Under the pieces are notes generated by a model. That model searched no databases. It saw only the letters and a list, made by a program, of their open reading frames with translations, and had not been told where the DNA came from. From assembly GCA_050949825.1 (NCBI GenBank), contig JBMNGL010000006.1, forward strand, positions 1 to 64,000: 64,000 bases of DNA, read 5' to 3'. This DNA comes from DTU019 sp050949825. GTDB taxonomy: Bacteria > Bacillota > Syntrophomonadia > Syntrophomonadales > Syntrophomonadaceae. The position numbers and the translations under genes are program-made. Positions within the stretch are counted from its first letter, which is position 1. Each line of letters begins with the position of its first letter. Shown in pieces: positions 1 to 8,553 of the stretch.

Positions 1-72
1 GTTTATAGAGTTCCATTCTTATCAGGCGGCGATAAGACACTTCCCTGCCCAATTCCCGGTGTTTTATTGTAG
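1..72 (-). pseudogene. cas1 internal fragment (duplicate)
   Basis: These 72 bases are identical to 6035-6106 inside the intact cas1 gene and lie in the same orientation, so they encode a piece of the C-terminal part of Cas1. The identity stops exactly where the IS66 end begins at 73. This is either the edge of a second, disrupted cas1 copy that continues left of the window or a join created by recombination or assembly through an IS copy. The sequence alone cannot decide. Confidence 0.85.
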
Positions 73-157
73 GTAAGCGTCAAAAACTTCACACATACCA
101 GTGTCCCAGCCAAGATGAGACAATGAACCTGAACAAAAAACAAGGAGATGTTCAGGA

Positions 158-469
158 ATGGTCAATAACGATCTGTGCAGCCTGTGGGAACAGCGTCTGG
201 CAGACCATGCAACCAGCGGTAAAAGCGTAGCCACCTGGTGTCGGGAACATTCAATTAGGGACAACCAGTTCTATTACTGGCGTAAAAAACTGCGTATGGA
301 CCAGGTTGAAAGCAACCAACCAGTGAAATGGCTTCCCCTGGAAGTAGAGCAGACAAACCTGGCTCCCGGCTCTATAGCCGTTCATGTTGGGCAGGCAACA
401 GTTGAGATTAAACAAGGCTTTGATCCCCAGCTGTTGCGCCAAATCGTAAAGGTTCTACAAACCATATGA
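158..469 (+). CDS. tnpA: IS66 accessory protein TnpA
   Basis: A 103-residue protein with the helix-turn-helix-like N-terminus usual for IS66 TnpA (around LWEQRLADHATSGKSVATWC, then FYYWRKKL at 39-46). It has a plausible ribosome site (ACAAGGAGATG) a little over 10 bases upstream. Its TGA stop overlaps the ATG of tnpB by four bases, the usual IS66 coupling. TnpA is an accessory protein needed for transposition in studied IS66 members; its exact role is not settled. It is intact here. Confidence 0.85.
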   Translation: MVNNDLCSLWEQRLADHATSGKSVATWCREHSIRDNQFYYWRKKLRMDQVESNQPVKWLPLEVEQTNLAPGSIAVHVGQATVEIKQGFDPQLLRQIVKVLQTI

Positions 470-818
470 TTAGTGAAATATCAAACCGACAGGTTTACCT
501 GGCCTGCGGTAGCACTGATCTTAGAAAATCGATTGACGGATTGGCAGTACTGGTTAAAGAATCATTCCATTTAGATCCCTTTAGCCCCTGCCTATTTGTA
601 TTCTGCAATCGAAAACGTGACAAACTCAAATACTACAGTGGGAGCATAATGGATTCTGGCTGCATTACCGACGTCTGGAGCGGGGTAAATTTGACTGGCC
701 CACCGCCCATACTGATGTGGTCAGTATTAGCTACCGTGAATTCCGCTGGCTCCTAGATGGCTTGTCACTAAAACAAAATCAGGCTCATAAAGCAGTTAAA
801 CAAAGAGTTATTCTTTAA
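466..818 (+). pseudogene. tnpB: IS66 TnpB, frameshifted
   Basis: The N-terminal 56 or so residues match IS66 TnpB (Orf2), including the motif region ACGSTDLRKSIDGLAVLV. After the codons for DKLK near base 630 the reading frame breaks; the expected continuation (ILQWEHNGFWLHYRRLERG) is found in another frame and runs to a TAA at 816-818. One A appears to be missing from an A run at about 629-632. A single-base homopolymer loss may be real decay or a sequencing error. Confidence 0.85.
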
Positions 819-895
819 CAGAAAAACAGCTCTAAACCCGGATATTTCGGCATTTTCATGGTGCAAAAATACCGCTTTTATGGTATAATTTATCT

Positions 896-2487
896 ATGAA
901 CATGCAAGATAATTCGGCTCAGATAATTGAACAACTTAATGATAAAATCATTATGCAGGAACAACAGATTGCTGAACTTAATGCCAAGGTAAAGTGGTAT
1001 GAAGAGCAATATCGCCTAAGTCGCCAAAAACAGTTTGGTGCTTCCAGTGAGAAAACTTCTCCTGAACAGATTAATCTGTTTAATGAAGCTGAAGATATTG
1101 CTGACCCTAAAACGAAAGAACCAGATATCGAAACCATTACCTATGAGCGCAAGAAAAAGCAGCCTGGTCAAAGAGCTGATAAGCTCAAAGACCTTCCGGT
1201 TGAAGTAATTGAATACCGACTTTTAGAACATGAGCAAGTCTGCCCCTGCTGCCAGGGTCCCCTTCATGAAATGAGTACCCAGGTAAGACAGGAGATAAAG
1301 GTAATACCTGCTCAGGTAAAAGTAGTACAGCATGTTCAATACATATATTCCTGCCGCCAGTGTGAGAAAGAAAATATTACAACACCGATAATCAAAGCAC
1401 AAATGCCTAACCCCATATTACCAGGCAGTTTGGCATCGCCCTCCATAGTGGCATATATTATGGACCAAAAATATACCAACAGTATGCCGTTATATCGTCA
1501 GGAACAGCAGTTATCCCGTCTGGGAGTAGAGCTTTCCCGGCAGACCATGGCAAACTGGGTTTTAAACGTTGCCGACCCCTGGTTAAAGATAATTTACGAC
1601 CACCTACATGAGGAGTTGCTAGATAGAGATATCCTGCACGCGGACGAAACAACTTTGCAGGTATTAAAAGAACCGGGGCGTTCAGCCGAAACTAAATCCT
1701 ATATGTGGTTATACCGTACCGGAAGAGGCGGACCACCGATTGTCCTGTACGAATATCAGACCACCAGAGCCAGTAAACATCCGGACCGATTTCTGTCTGG
1801 CTTTAAAGGGTACCTACAAACTGATGGTTACAGTGCCTACGGTAAACTGACTGACATAACGTTAGTCGGCTGCTGGGCGCATGCTCGCAGAAAACTTATT
1901 GAAGCCCTTAAAGCCTTGCCAGCGGCTCAGAAAGATAACCGGTAGCAGCCAGCGTAGGATTGGATTACTGCAATAGACTATTTGCCATTGAAAAACAGTT
2001 AAAAGATGTATCTGATAAAGAACGTTATGATAAACGGTTAGAAAAAAGCAAACCGTTACTTGACGAATTCTATATATGGCTTAAAAAGCAAAAACAACAA
2101 GTCCTTCCCAAGAGTGCCTTTGGCCAGGCTATTACTTACTGCCTGAACCAGTGGGATTGTTTAAACAGCTTCCTGCTGGATGGCAGGTTGGAGATAGATA
2201 ATAATCGTGCCGAACGTTCAATTAAGCCCTTTGTAATCGGCCGAAAAAATTGGTTATTTACGAACACCCCCAGGGGTGCCAGAGGCAGTGCAATTATATA
2301 CAGCGTAATTGAAACGGCCAAGGAGAATAACCTAAAGCCTTACAATTATATGCTTTATCTGTTTGAGCAGTTGCCCAATGTTGATACGGGTGATCAAGCT
2401 GCCATTGACCGCTTGTTGCCCTGGTCAGATACACTGCCCGAGGAGTGCAGAATGCCTCAGGAGAATATTACCTCAAGTAGTTCCTGA
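896..2487 (+). pseudogene. tnpC: IS66 transposase TnpC, frameshifted
   Basis: This is the DDE transposase of the element. The first part (896-1945, 349 codons) holds an N-terminal coiled coil, the zinc-binding CPCC segment at about residue 117 and the catalytic core with HADETTLQV (first Asp) and LQTDGYSAY (second Asp). The second part (from about 1943 to 2487) holds the third catalytic residue in DNNRAERSIKPFVIGRKNW and the C-terminus. The frames join if one C is restored near 1938-1940 (AACCGG to AACCCGG). Like tnpB, it is broken by one base in a short homopolymer. Confidence 0.88.
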
Positions 2488-2542
2488 GGTACAGGTGTGC
2501 GGTATTTGACGCTTACGATTTTATAGAACGAGAACAATTAGG

Positions 2543-5500
2543 GTTTCAATTCCTGATAGGTACGCTAAAAACCTTTTATCAATGGATGATTTCCCACAAC
2601 TTTTTTAGTTTCAATTCCTGATAGGTACGCTAAAAACGTCACCGTAATTACTGTATCATCAGTCTGCGCTAACCAGTTTCAATTCCTGATAGGTACGCTA
2701 AAAACCTTTTTGTAGCCCACGGTGATTCTACTGCGCGGGTAAGTTTCAATTCCTGATAGGTACGCTAAAAACCGGCGGCCGAACAGAAGCCTGGTATATA
2801 GGAGAAATGTTTCAATTCCTGATAGGTACGCTAAAAACCCCAGTATGGACAAACTACATATATATATGCTCAGTTTCAATTCCTGATAGGTACGCTAAAA
2901 ACGCTAAGGGGTGACGATTGATGCAGTTGCCGTTTAATTGTTTCAATTCCTGATAGGTACGCTAAAAACGTTATCTACTAAAATATTCATGAATTCACTA
3001 TACGGGTTTCAATTCCTGATAGGTACGCTAAAAACTATGATTGGCACGGTATTTCTGCAACTCATGAAGGGTTTCAATTCCTGATAGGTACGCTAAAAAC
3101 CAAGCATGTATCCATTACTGTTACCTCCTTCTTTGTGTTTCAATTCCTGATAGGTACGCTAAAAACGGGAGTAGACACAGAGGGATTCTTCGATATTCGA
3201 GGAGTTTCAATTCCTGATAGGTACGCTAAAAACGAATAGGGCGGTTATTTTATTCGCGGGGAGGGCAATGTTTCAATTCCTGATAGGTACGCTAAAAACG
3301 GAGCAATTTAACAAGGCTATACAAGATATTGTCGATGTTTCAATTCCTGATAGGTACGCTAAAAACTCAGACTATCAGCATGCATTGAAGGATATAGTCA
3401 CCGGTTTCAATTCCTGATAGGTACGCTAAAAACCAAGCGCATCAGTAATATGTGCGATCATTTTTCGAGTTTCAATTCCTGATAGGTACGCTAAAAACGC
3501 AAACATTATTAACACGTTAGATATGCTGGACACGTTTCAATTCCTGATAGGTACGCTAAAAACCTGAAAAAAAATCCTTCCAGATTTCTTTTCTTCCTTC
3601 GCGGTTTCAATTCCTGATAGGTACGCTAAAAACTTATAGTATCAAGAATCAGAAGCCGAATTTTACTAAGTTTCAATTCCTGATAGGTACGCTAAAAACT
3701 TCAGCAAGGATCGCAGCGGCCTACTCTGCCAGGTCAGTTTCAATTCCTGATAGGTACGCTAAAAACAAGAATTAGAATACTTTGGCAATAAGGTTACTGT
3801 TACGTTTCAATTCCTGATAGGTACGCTAAAAACCACTTTACCGGGCAGCAGTTGACTTTATGAAAAACTAGTTTCAATTCCTGATAGGTACGCTAAAAAC
3901 ATATGCGTCAGATCGGGATAGCCTTCATTATATCGGTTTCAATTCCTGATAGGTACGCTAAAAACTTATACATTATGCGGACATAGCTAGATATGGGTAT
4001 AGTTTCAATTCCTGATAGGTACGCTAAAAACGTCTTGCATGTTTGGTGATGTATGCAAATATCGTGAGTTTCAATTCCTGATAGGTACGCTAAAAACTCA
4101 ATAAAATCGAAAAAAGCACCCATAGCTTTTCTGAGTTTCAATTCCTGATAGGTACGCTAAAAACTCATTAGACCAATGTATTCGGTCCATTCAAATCCCT
4201 GGTTTCAATTCCTGATAGGTACGCTAAAAACTCCCCGATTTTTTTCATCGACCTTTGCAGCATTAAGTTTCAATTCCTGATAGGTACGCTAAAAACGCTT
4301 TACTGGCCTTGACGGGATTAAAGCCGAGAAAAGTTTCAATTCCTGATAGGTACGCTAAAAACCGAAACAGCGTGTATCTATGAAGGGGCTAATATTTTGT
4401 TTCAATTCCTGATAGGTACGCTAAAAACGAGTATATGATACGGCTCATAAGGTACTACCTTATCAGTTTCAATTCCTGATAGGTACGCTAAAAACGATTC
4501 ACCTTGTTAAAAAGGAAGGAGTCATAGACAAGTTTCAATTCCTGATAGGTACGCTAAAAACTGAATAGCAATTTCGTGCGGCATGAACCGGCGCGAGTTT
4601 CAATTCCTGATAGGTACGCTAAAAACCCTGTTTTCATTTTTACTTTATTTCCCATTGTGCAGGTTTCAATTCCTGATAGGTACGCTAAAAACTGAATATA
4701 ATCCCAGAGCAAGCACCGGGCATAGGCTGGTTTCAATTCCTGATAGGTACGCTAAAAACGAAATTGACATGGTGACTCCCCCAGCAGTATCTATTTGTTT
4801 CAATTCCTGATAGGTACGCTAAAAACTAGCCTTTTGTCCAAACTTTATACAGCAGTGAAGAGTTTCAATTCCTGATAGGTACGCTAAAAACTATAGCTGC
4901 CATGTCGACACCACTGGCATGACATGGGTTTCAATTCCTGATAGGTACGCTAAAAACCCGGTAAACGTATGTTCATTCCTGATAGATACGCTAAAACGGT
5001 CATAGAGTAGCAGTTTCAATTCCTGATAGGTACGCTAAAAACTACCGATTATGCCCTATTCATACGTCTGTTTCAATTCCTGATAGGTACGCTAAAAACA
5101 ATCGACTGCCACCTCCTGGCAAGTTTCAATTCCTGATAGGTACGCTAAACAACGCAACGCTATTTCAATTCCTGATAGGTACGCTAAAAACCGCATTATG
5201 TCAAGTGGTTGTTTCAATTCCTGATAGGTACGCTAAAAACACTTGAAGCTGCTATTCAATTCCTGATAGGTACGCTAAAAACCCAGCCCTGTCGATCCTA
5301 GTTTCAATTCCTGATAGGTACGCTAAAAACCCGAGCATAGCGAGCAAATCTCATACGTGTTTCAATTCCTGATAGGTACGCTAAAAACCATAGCGGACGT
5401 TCGGCTGAAGGTTTCAATTCCTGATAGGTACGCTAAAAACAGCGAAACCTGTCTGCTACGTTTCAATTCCTGATAGGTACGCTAAAAACCCGAGCGCTGC

Positions 5501-5558
5501 AATCGATCAGTGCCTCATTGCTGATTGAGTTTCAATTCCTGATAGGTACGCTAAAAAC
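2543..5558 (-). CRISPR. Type I-B CRISPR array, 49 repeats
   Basis: The 30-bp repeat reads, on the plus strand, from GTTTCAATTCC to CGCTAAAAAC. Read on the minus strand it ends in ATTGAAAC, the usual 8-nt crRNA 5' tag of type I-B, so the array is transcribed on the minus strand away from cas2, with the leader at the high-coordinate end. I count 49 repeat copies. Spacers 1-36 from the distal end (2573-4927) are regular, 34-40 bp. The twelve leader-proximal spacers (4958-5528) are about 13, 15, 27, 23, 8, 19, 13, 18, 28, 22, 19 and 39 bp, and several repeats there are damaged: 4971-4997 lacks three homopolymer bases, 5123-5153 ends in CTAAACAAC, 5162 starts with A, and about 5254-5282 lacks the 5' end. 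The distal end adjoins the IS66 element. Confidence 0.98.
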
Positions 5559-5703
5559 CCGTCAAAAAACCATATTAATAAGACAGCTAAAAAGCTATCT
5601 ATTCTGCAATATTTATAATAAGGACTAACAAATTACCAATTAATCGCCATTCAGACTGTCGTCGTAACCGGCTAAAAACAACACTATTTGAGATTGACGA
5701 CAT
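5559..5703 (-). promoter_or_regulatory. CRISPR leader with array promoter
   Basis: This is the AT-rich gap between the cas2 stop and the first leader-side repeat. On the minus strand it holds a plausible sigma-A promoter, TTGGTA (complement at 5634-5639) and TATAAA (complement at 5612-5617) with 16 bp spacing, which would start transcription near 5605 and run into the array. A short hairpin, AGCTTTTTAGCT, follows at about 5585-5596. A nonamer GCTAAAAAC, identical to the plus-strand end of the repeat, occurs at 5671-5679 and may be a repeat relic or an adaptation motif. Confidence 0.65.
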
Positions 5704-5985
5704 TCAAATGAACTGCTCTTGTCCTCCCTTTTTTACCCCCATAATTTCTCGCTCCGAATACTTTAGAGTTCTGAAAGTATAGAATATAACCGAATCATAT
5801 TCATCATCGATAATTTTGGCCAATTCCATCTTTAGCTTTCGGAAACTACTTTCATTAATCTCGCCTTCCAGGACGGAGTTTTGAACCCAATACAGGTATT
5901 TGCGAGATGTCTTAAGAACCTTGCCCACGCGTTTCTGTTTCACATCGTATACTTCTATTACAAACACCTTTAACCCTCCTACCAA
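5704..5985 (-). CDS. cas2: CRISPR-associated endonuclease Cas2
   Basis: A 93-residue Cas2 with the beta-strand start FVIEVYDVKQKRVGKVLK, where the conserved Asp of VYDV is the family's metal-binding residue, and the usual length. It forms the Cas1-Cas2 integrase that inserts new spacers next to the leader. It starts within the last codons of cas1 (7-base overlap) and is the last protein gene before the leader, so it is translationally coupled to cas1. Confidence 0.95.
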   Translation of the reverse strand: MVGGLKVFVIEVYDVKQKRVGKVLKTSRKYLYWVQNSVLEGEINESSFRKLKMELAKIIDDEYDSVIFYTFRTLKYSEREIMGVKKGGQEQFI

Positions 5986-6971
5986 CGGGAATTAAAAGGT
6001 ATATATTTCTTTTCGCCTAATAAGTGCTTTTCCAGTTTATAGAGTTCCATTCTTATCAGGCGGCGATAAGACACTTCCCTGCCCAATTCCCGGTGTTTTA
6101 TTGTAGTACGTAAACGATTTTCCCACTCCTCCACAAAGACTCTTCTTCCTTTATCATTTAACAGAATCCCATTACTTCTTTTCTCAAAATGGCTTGCTTT
6201 CAACATATTTCGACCTAGCAAGGAAAATATTAAGCGGTCCACCATAATGGGTTTGAATATTTCGGCAACGTCCAAGTTGAGGGTAAACCGCCTAAAGTTA
6301 GTAGCGTGTAAAAAACCAATTCGTGGATCAAGATGGGTTTTATATATTTCACTTAAAACAGCAGTATAGGCTAGAGTATTTCCAAAACTAATGAGCGCAT
6401 TGATCCTGTCCTGTGGTGGACGGCGATTGCGGCCGTTGAATTCAAAATCTTCCTTGCCAATTATAAAATTAAAAGTAGAATAATAGACATCTCGTAAATT
6501 TCCCTCAATGGCCATTAATTCGTTGTTATTCTGGCAAACGGATATTCGCGAGGCCAGTGCAGATAATTGCTGGAGTTCCTGCTCGACCTCCTTATTTCGG
6601 TTATAATAATACCTCACAACCGTGATTATATTGGCTGCAGCGCCTTCGACAAACCGCTTGGCAATATCCATCCGCTTTTGTTCATCTAGATAATACTCCG
6701 CCTGGCGCAGTATCATATATCCGGAATTATAGTGTTCCCGAGGATAATAACTTCCTACATAATAACCGTAGTCATTGAGAAAATGCAGTATGATCTCCTT
6801 TTGGGTAAGAAATTGCAAAAAGCGCTTATTTAAGGTGACTTCCCCAAAAACAATGATTTCCTTGACATCCTCCACCGGCAGGTACTTCTTACCGGCTTCA
6901 GTATCAAAATACAGAGTATTGTCTTTTCTTTTAAACTCTCCGTCATTAAAAACATAGATCGTCTTTTTCAT
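5979..6971 (-). CDS. cas1: CRISPR-associated endonuclease Cas1 (type I-B)
   Basis: A 330-residue Cas1, the catalytic subunit of the spacer integrase. The N-terminal beta domain (MKKTIYVFNDGEFKRKDNTL) is followed by the all-alpha domain, with the likely metal ligands Glu156 (AIEGNLRD), His222 (GFLHAT) and Glu237 (LDVAEIFKP). The start has a good ribosome site (GGGAGG) and the ATG overlaps the stop of a 43-codon ORF as ATGA. Bases 6035-6106 recur exactly at the left edge of the window. The gene itself is intact. Confidence 0.97.
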   Translation of the reverse strand: MKKTIYVFNDGEFKRKDNTLYFDTEAGKKYLPVEDVKEIIVFGEVTLNKRFLQFLTQKEIILHFLNDYGYYVGSYYPREHYNSGYMILRQAEYYLDEQKRMDIAKRFVEGAAANIITVVRYYYNRNKEVEQELQQLSALASRISVCQNNNELMAIEGNLRDVYYSTFNFIIGKEDFEFNGRNRRPPQDRINALISFGNTLAYTAVLSEIYKTHLDPRIGFLHATNFRRFTLNLDVAEIFKPIMVDRLIFSLLGRNMLKASHFEKRSNGILLNDKGRRVFVEEWENRLRTTIKHRELGREVSYRRLIRMELYKLEKHLLGEKKYIPFNSRW

Positions 6972-7099
6972 TGTACCTCCCGGATTTCACCCAAACCCTT
7001 TTGAATTAATTCAAAGCATTCTTCACGTTCTATATGTATTTCGCGTAGGTTCTTTCTCATTAACCCGCGCCCCGGGTCTTCACCAGCATTGGGTGCCAT
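6968..7099 (-). CDS. 43-residue ORF between cas4 and cas1
   Basis: This short reading frame fills the gap between cas4 and cas1 almost exactly: its ATG lies five bases after the cas4 TAG stop, and its TGA overlaps the cas1 ATG as ATGA. The product begins MAPNAGEDPGRGL and ends GLGEIREVQ; it is charged, with one Cys and no membrane segment. No strong ribosome site precedes it, so translation would depend on coupling to cas4. I recognise no family. It could also be a non-coding spacer whose frame is open by chance. Confidence 0.35.
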   Translation of the reverse strand: MAPNAGEDPGRGLMRKNLREIHIEREECFELIQKGLGEIREVQ

Positions 7100-7103
7100 T
7101 ATT

Positions 7104-7601
7104 CTAAGCCCAGCAGAACTCACCATAGGCGCAATTCCGGCAGTATTTATTTTTAACCGGTTCCGGGGGTAGATCAGCAGAGACCAATCTTTCTATTTCT
7201 TGCACAGTATTAATTATTTCCTCTTCACCGGCTTGATCGAGTATGACCTCGATTTTTTTCTTTTCTTCGGGGATCAATAGTTCACCCCGGGCATCTATGC
7301 CCATTTCTTTGAGCTGCAGCAAATAGAAAAGAAGTTGTTTGCTAGCGCTTTCCACGAACCGGGAAGATTTTTTCACTTCCCCCACAACCAATTCCCCGTC
7401 CTCCCGACGAACGAGATCCAACTTAGCATTGCTGAGGTCAATCTCTTTTTTTTCCCGTTTATAGGTGTTTTGACCAATGGCCCTGCCTATGACTACATTT
7501 TCATCATCCTGATCAGCAATTATCTGATGAGACATCAGCCAGGTTTCACGGGGGCAGATATAGTAATACCAAACCAAGGTTCCGGTTACGGAGAAGTCCA
7601 A
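7104..7601 (-). CDS. cas4: CRISPR-associated exonuclease Cas4
   Basis: A PD-(D/E)XK nuclease with an iron-sulfur cluster that trims and selects prespacers for Cas1-Cas2. Counting from the longest start (ATG at 7622), the first cluster Cys is 23 (YYICPRETW) and the other three are 161, 164 and 170 (CRNCAYGEFC); the nuclease motif is Asp69 (AKLDLVRR) and Glu82/Lys84 (GEVKKS). I prefer the TTG at 7601, because an AGGAGG sits 9 bases upstream and lies inside the longer frame. It follows the toxin-like DUF3368 gene closely. Confidence 0.92.
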   Translation of the reverse strand: MDFSVTGTLVWYYYICPRETWLMSHQIIADQDDENVVIGRAIGQNTYKREKKEIDLSNAKLDLVRREDGELVVGEVKKSSRFVESASKQLLFYLLQLKEMGIDARGELLIPEEKKKIEVILDQAGEEEIINTVQEIERLVSADLPPEPVKNKYCRNCAYGEFCWA

Positions 7602-7635
7602 AATATTCTTCCTCCTCGGCATTAATAACGTTTAT

Positions 7636-8139
7636 TTAATCCGTTGTCTCTCCGGCGCGCGCCAATACTTCCAGGTAAATCTTCGTTGACAAATAATAAC
7701 CTTCTGCAATTAGTCTGTCTAAATATGTCTTTACCTCTTCAATCCTGCCCATTTTTTTCGCTAATAGAAGAATACCGACCACCCCTATAGTCATGAAGCC
7801 TTGGCTCTCAGCAAATTTCCTGGCCAAATAATCATCTATCACCAATAAATCAATTCCCAAATCTTTAGCAGACGAAACCACTTCAAGTTCACCTTTGTGA
7901 AGCCTGGAGCTATGATGTGCCTCAAGAGCGTACTCCGAGTGATGTACAATAACATATTGATTCAATACAGCACCGGCCAGTTCTTCGCTCCCAATGTTCT
8001 TGGTCGCATTTTTATCTGTGACTTCATCGTATACAGCGGCGGGGACAAAAACCTCATCAAATAAATCCCACAGCAGGTCGAGCTTGCTGAGCATAGACAA
8101 AGCAATAATAGGACTGGAGTTCACAACTACAGCTTTCAC
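7636..8139 (-). CDS. DUF3368 PIN-like protein (putative toxin)
   Basis: A 167-residue protein of the DUF3368 family, a PIN-domain relative. It starts MKAVVVNSSPIIALSMLSKL, with the Ser-Pro after the first strand typical of the family, and has acidic positions in VPAAVYDEV, HKGELEVVSSA and LLVIDDYLARKFA in the places where PIN nucleases bind metal. DUF3368 proteins are commonly paired with UPF0175 proteins as VapBC-like toxin-antitoxin modules, and here it overlaps an upstream UPF0175 gene by 4 bases. The pair sits inside the cas gene cluster between cas3 and cas4. RNase activity is inferred from the fold. Confidence 0.85.
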   Translation of the reverse strand: MKAVVVNSSPIIALSMLSKLDLLWDLFDEVFVPAAVYDEVTDKNATKNIGSEELAGAVLNQYVIVHHSEYALEAHHSSRLHKGELEVVSSAKDLGIDLLVIDDYLARKFAESQGFMTIGVVGILLLAKKMGRIEEVKTYLDRLIAEGYYLSTKIYLEVLARAGETTD

Positions 8140-8438
8140 GGTTTCTCCTTATAGCCTTTGCCCGCCTCGTTTATAATCTGTTCATCCATAAATAAATCTT
8201 CCGTGCAGTAATCCTTCCATGGAATATTGTTCGTTTTCAGCAAAAATATGAAATCATTTAATGGAAGTCCCGCTATCTCGCTAGCCTTGCCCAGGGAGAC
8301 GGTCTTTGCCAAAAAAAGGCCAACAGCCAATGATATTCTAACGTTATCATCATTTGACTTCCCATGAGCAAATTCTGCCAGCAAATGCACGAGTTCCCCT
8401 GGTATTTTGAACGAAACCCGAATGTCTTGTGATCCCAC
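8136..8438 (-). CDS. UPF0175 family protein (putative antitoxin)
   Basis: A 100-residue UPF0175 protein. The N-terminal half (VSFKIPGELVHLLAEFA) resembles a short strand plus helix, and the core LAKTVSLGKASEIAGLPLNDF matches the helix-turn-helix-like signature of the family (SLGKAAELAGLS). It starts at a GTG with a GGGGG ribosome site. UPF0175 members are the small partner of DUF3368 genes and presumably bind DNA and neutralise the nuclease. The 115-bp gap to cas3 may carry a separate promoter, though I find no convincing -35/-10 pair. Confidence 0.82.
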   Translation of the reverse strand: MGSQDIRVSFKIPGELVHLLAEFAHGKSNDDNVRISLAVGLFLAKTVSLGKASEIAGLPLNDFIFLLKTNNIPWKDYCTEDLFMDEQIINEAGKGYKEKP

Positions 8439-8553
8439 GGTTGTTGCCCCCTTTAATAACTAAACACCTTTTCTCATTAATACTTGAGAGTTTTGTCCGG
8501 GTTTTTATAAGCCAAAGATCTAGAAGATATCGAGTTAATATAATGATGCGGGT

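Larger units (their letters stand above)
73..2516 (+). mobile_element. IS66-family insertion sequence
   Basis: The 2.44-kb element has terminal inverted repeats beginning GTAAGCGTCAAA at 73 and ending with its complement TTTGACGCTTAC at 2516; about 18 of the first 22 positions match. GTAA ends are typical of IS66. It holds tnpA, tnpB and tnpC in the canonical order. The 8 bases to the left (TATTGTAG) and right (GATTTTAT) differ, so no target duplication is visible, which is unusual for IS66 (normally 8 bp) and suggests a rearrangement after insertion. tnpB and tnpC both carry single-base frameshifts, so the copy is probably not autonomous as read. Confidence 0.9.

Noticed and set aside
466..818. 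Programmed frameshifting in tnpB
   Set aside because: No slippery heptamer with a downstream structure was recognised, and IS66 TnpB is normally made from one frame; a simple base loss explains it.
2679..4810. Several 60-77 residue frames in the CRISPR array
   Set aside because: They are translations of the repeat (recurring FLAYLSGIE or FQFLIGTLK) and not proteins.
5571..5703. Extra degenerate repeat in the leader
   Set aside because: Only the nonamer GCTAAAAAC at 5671-5679 matches; this is too short to call a repeat.
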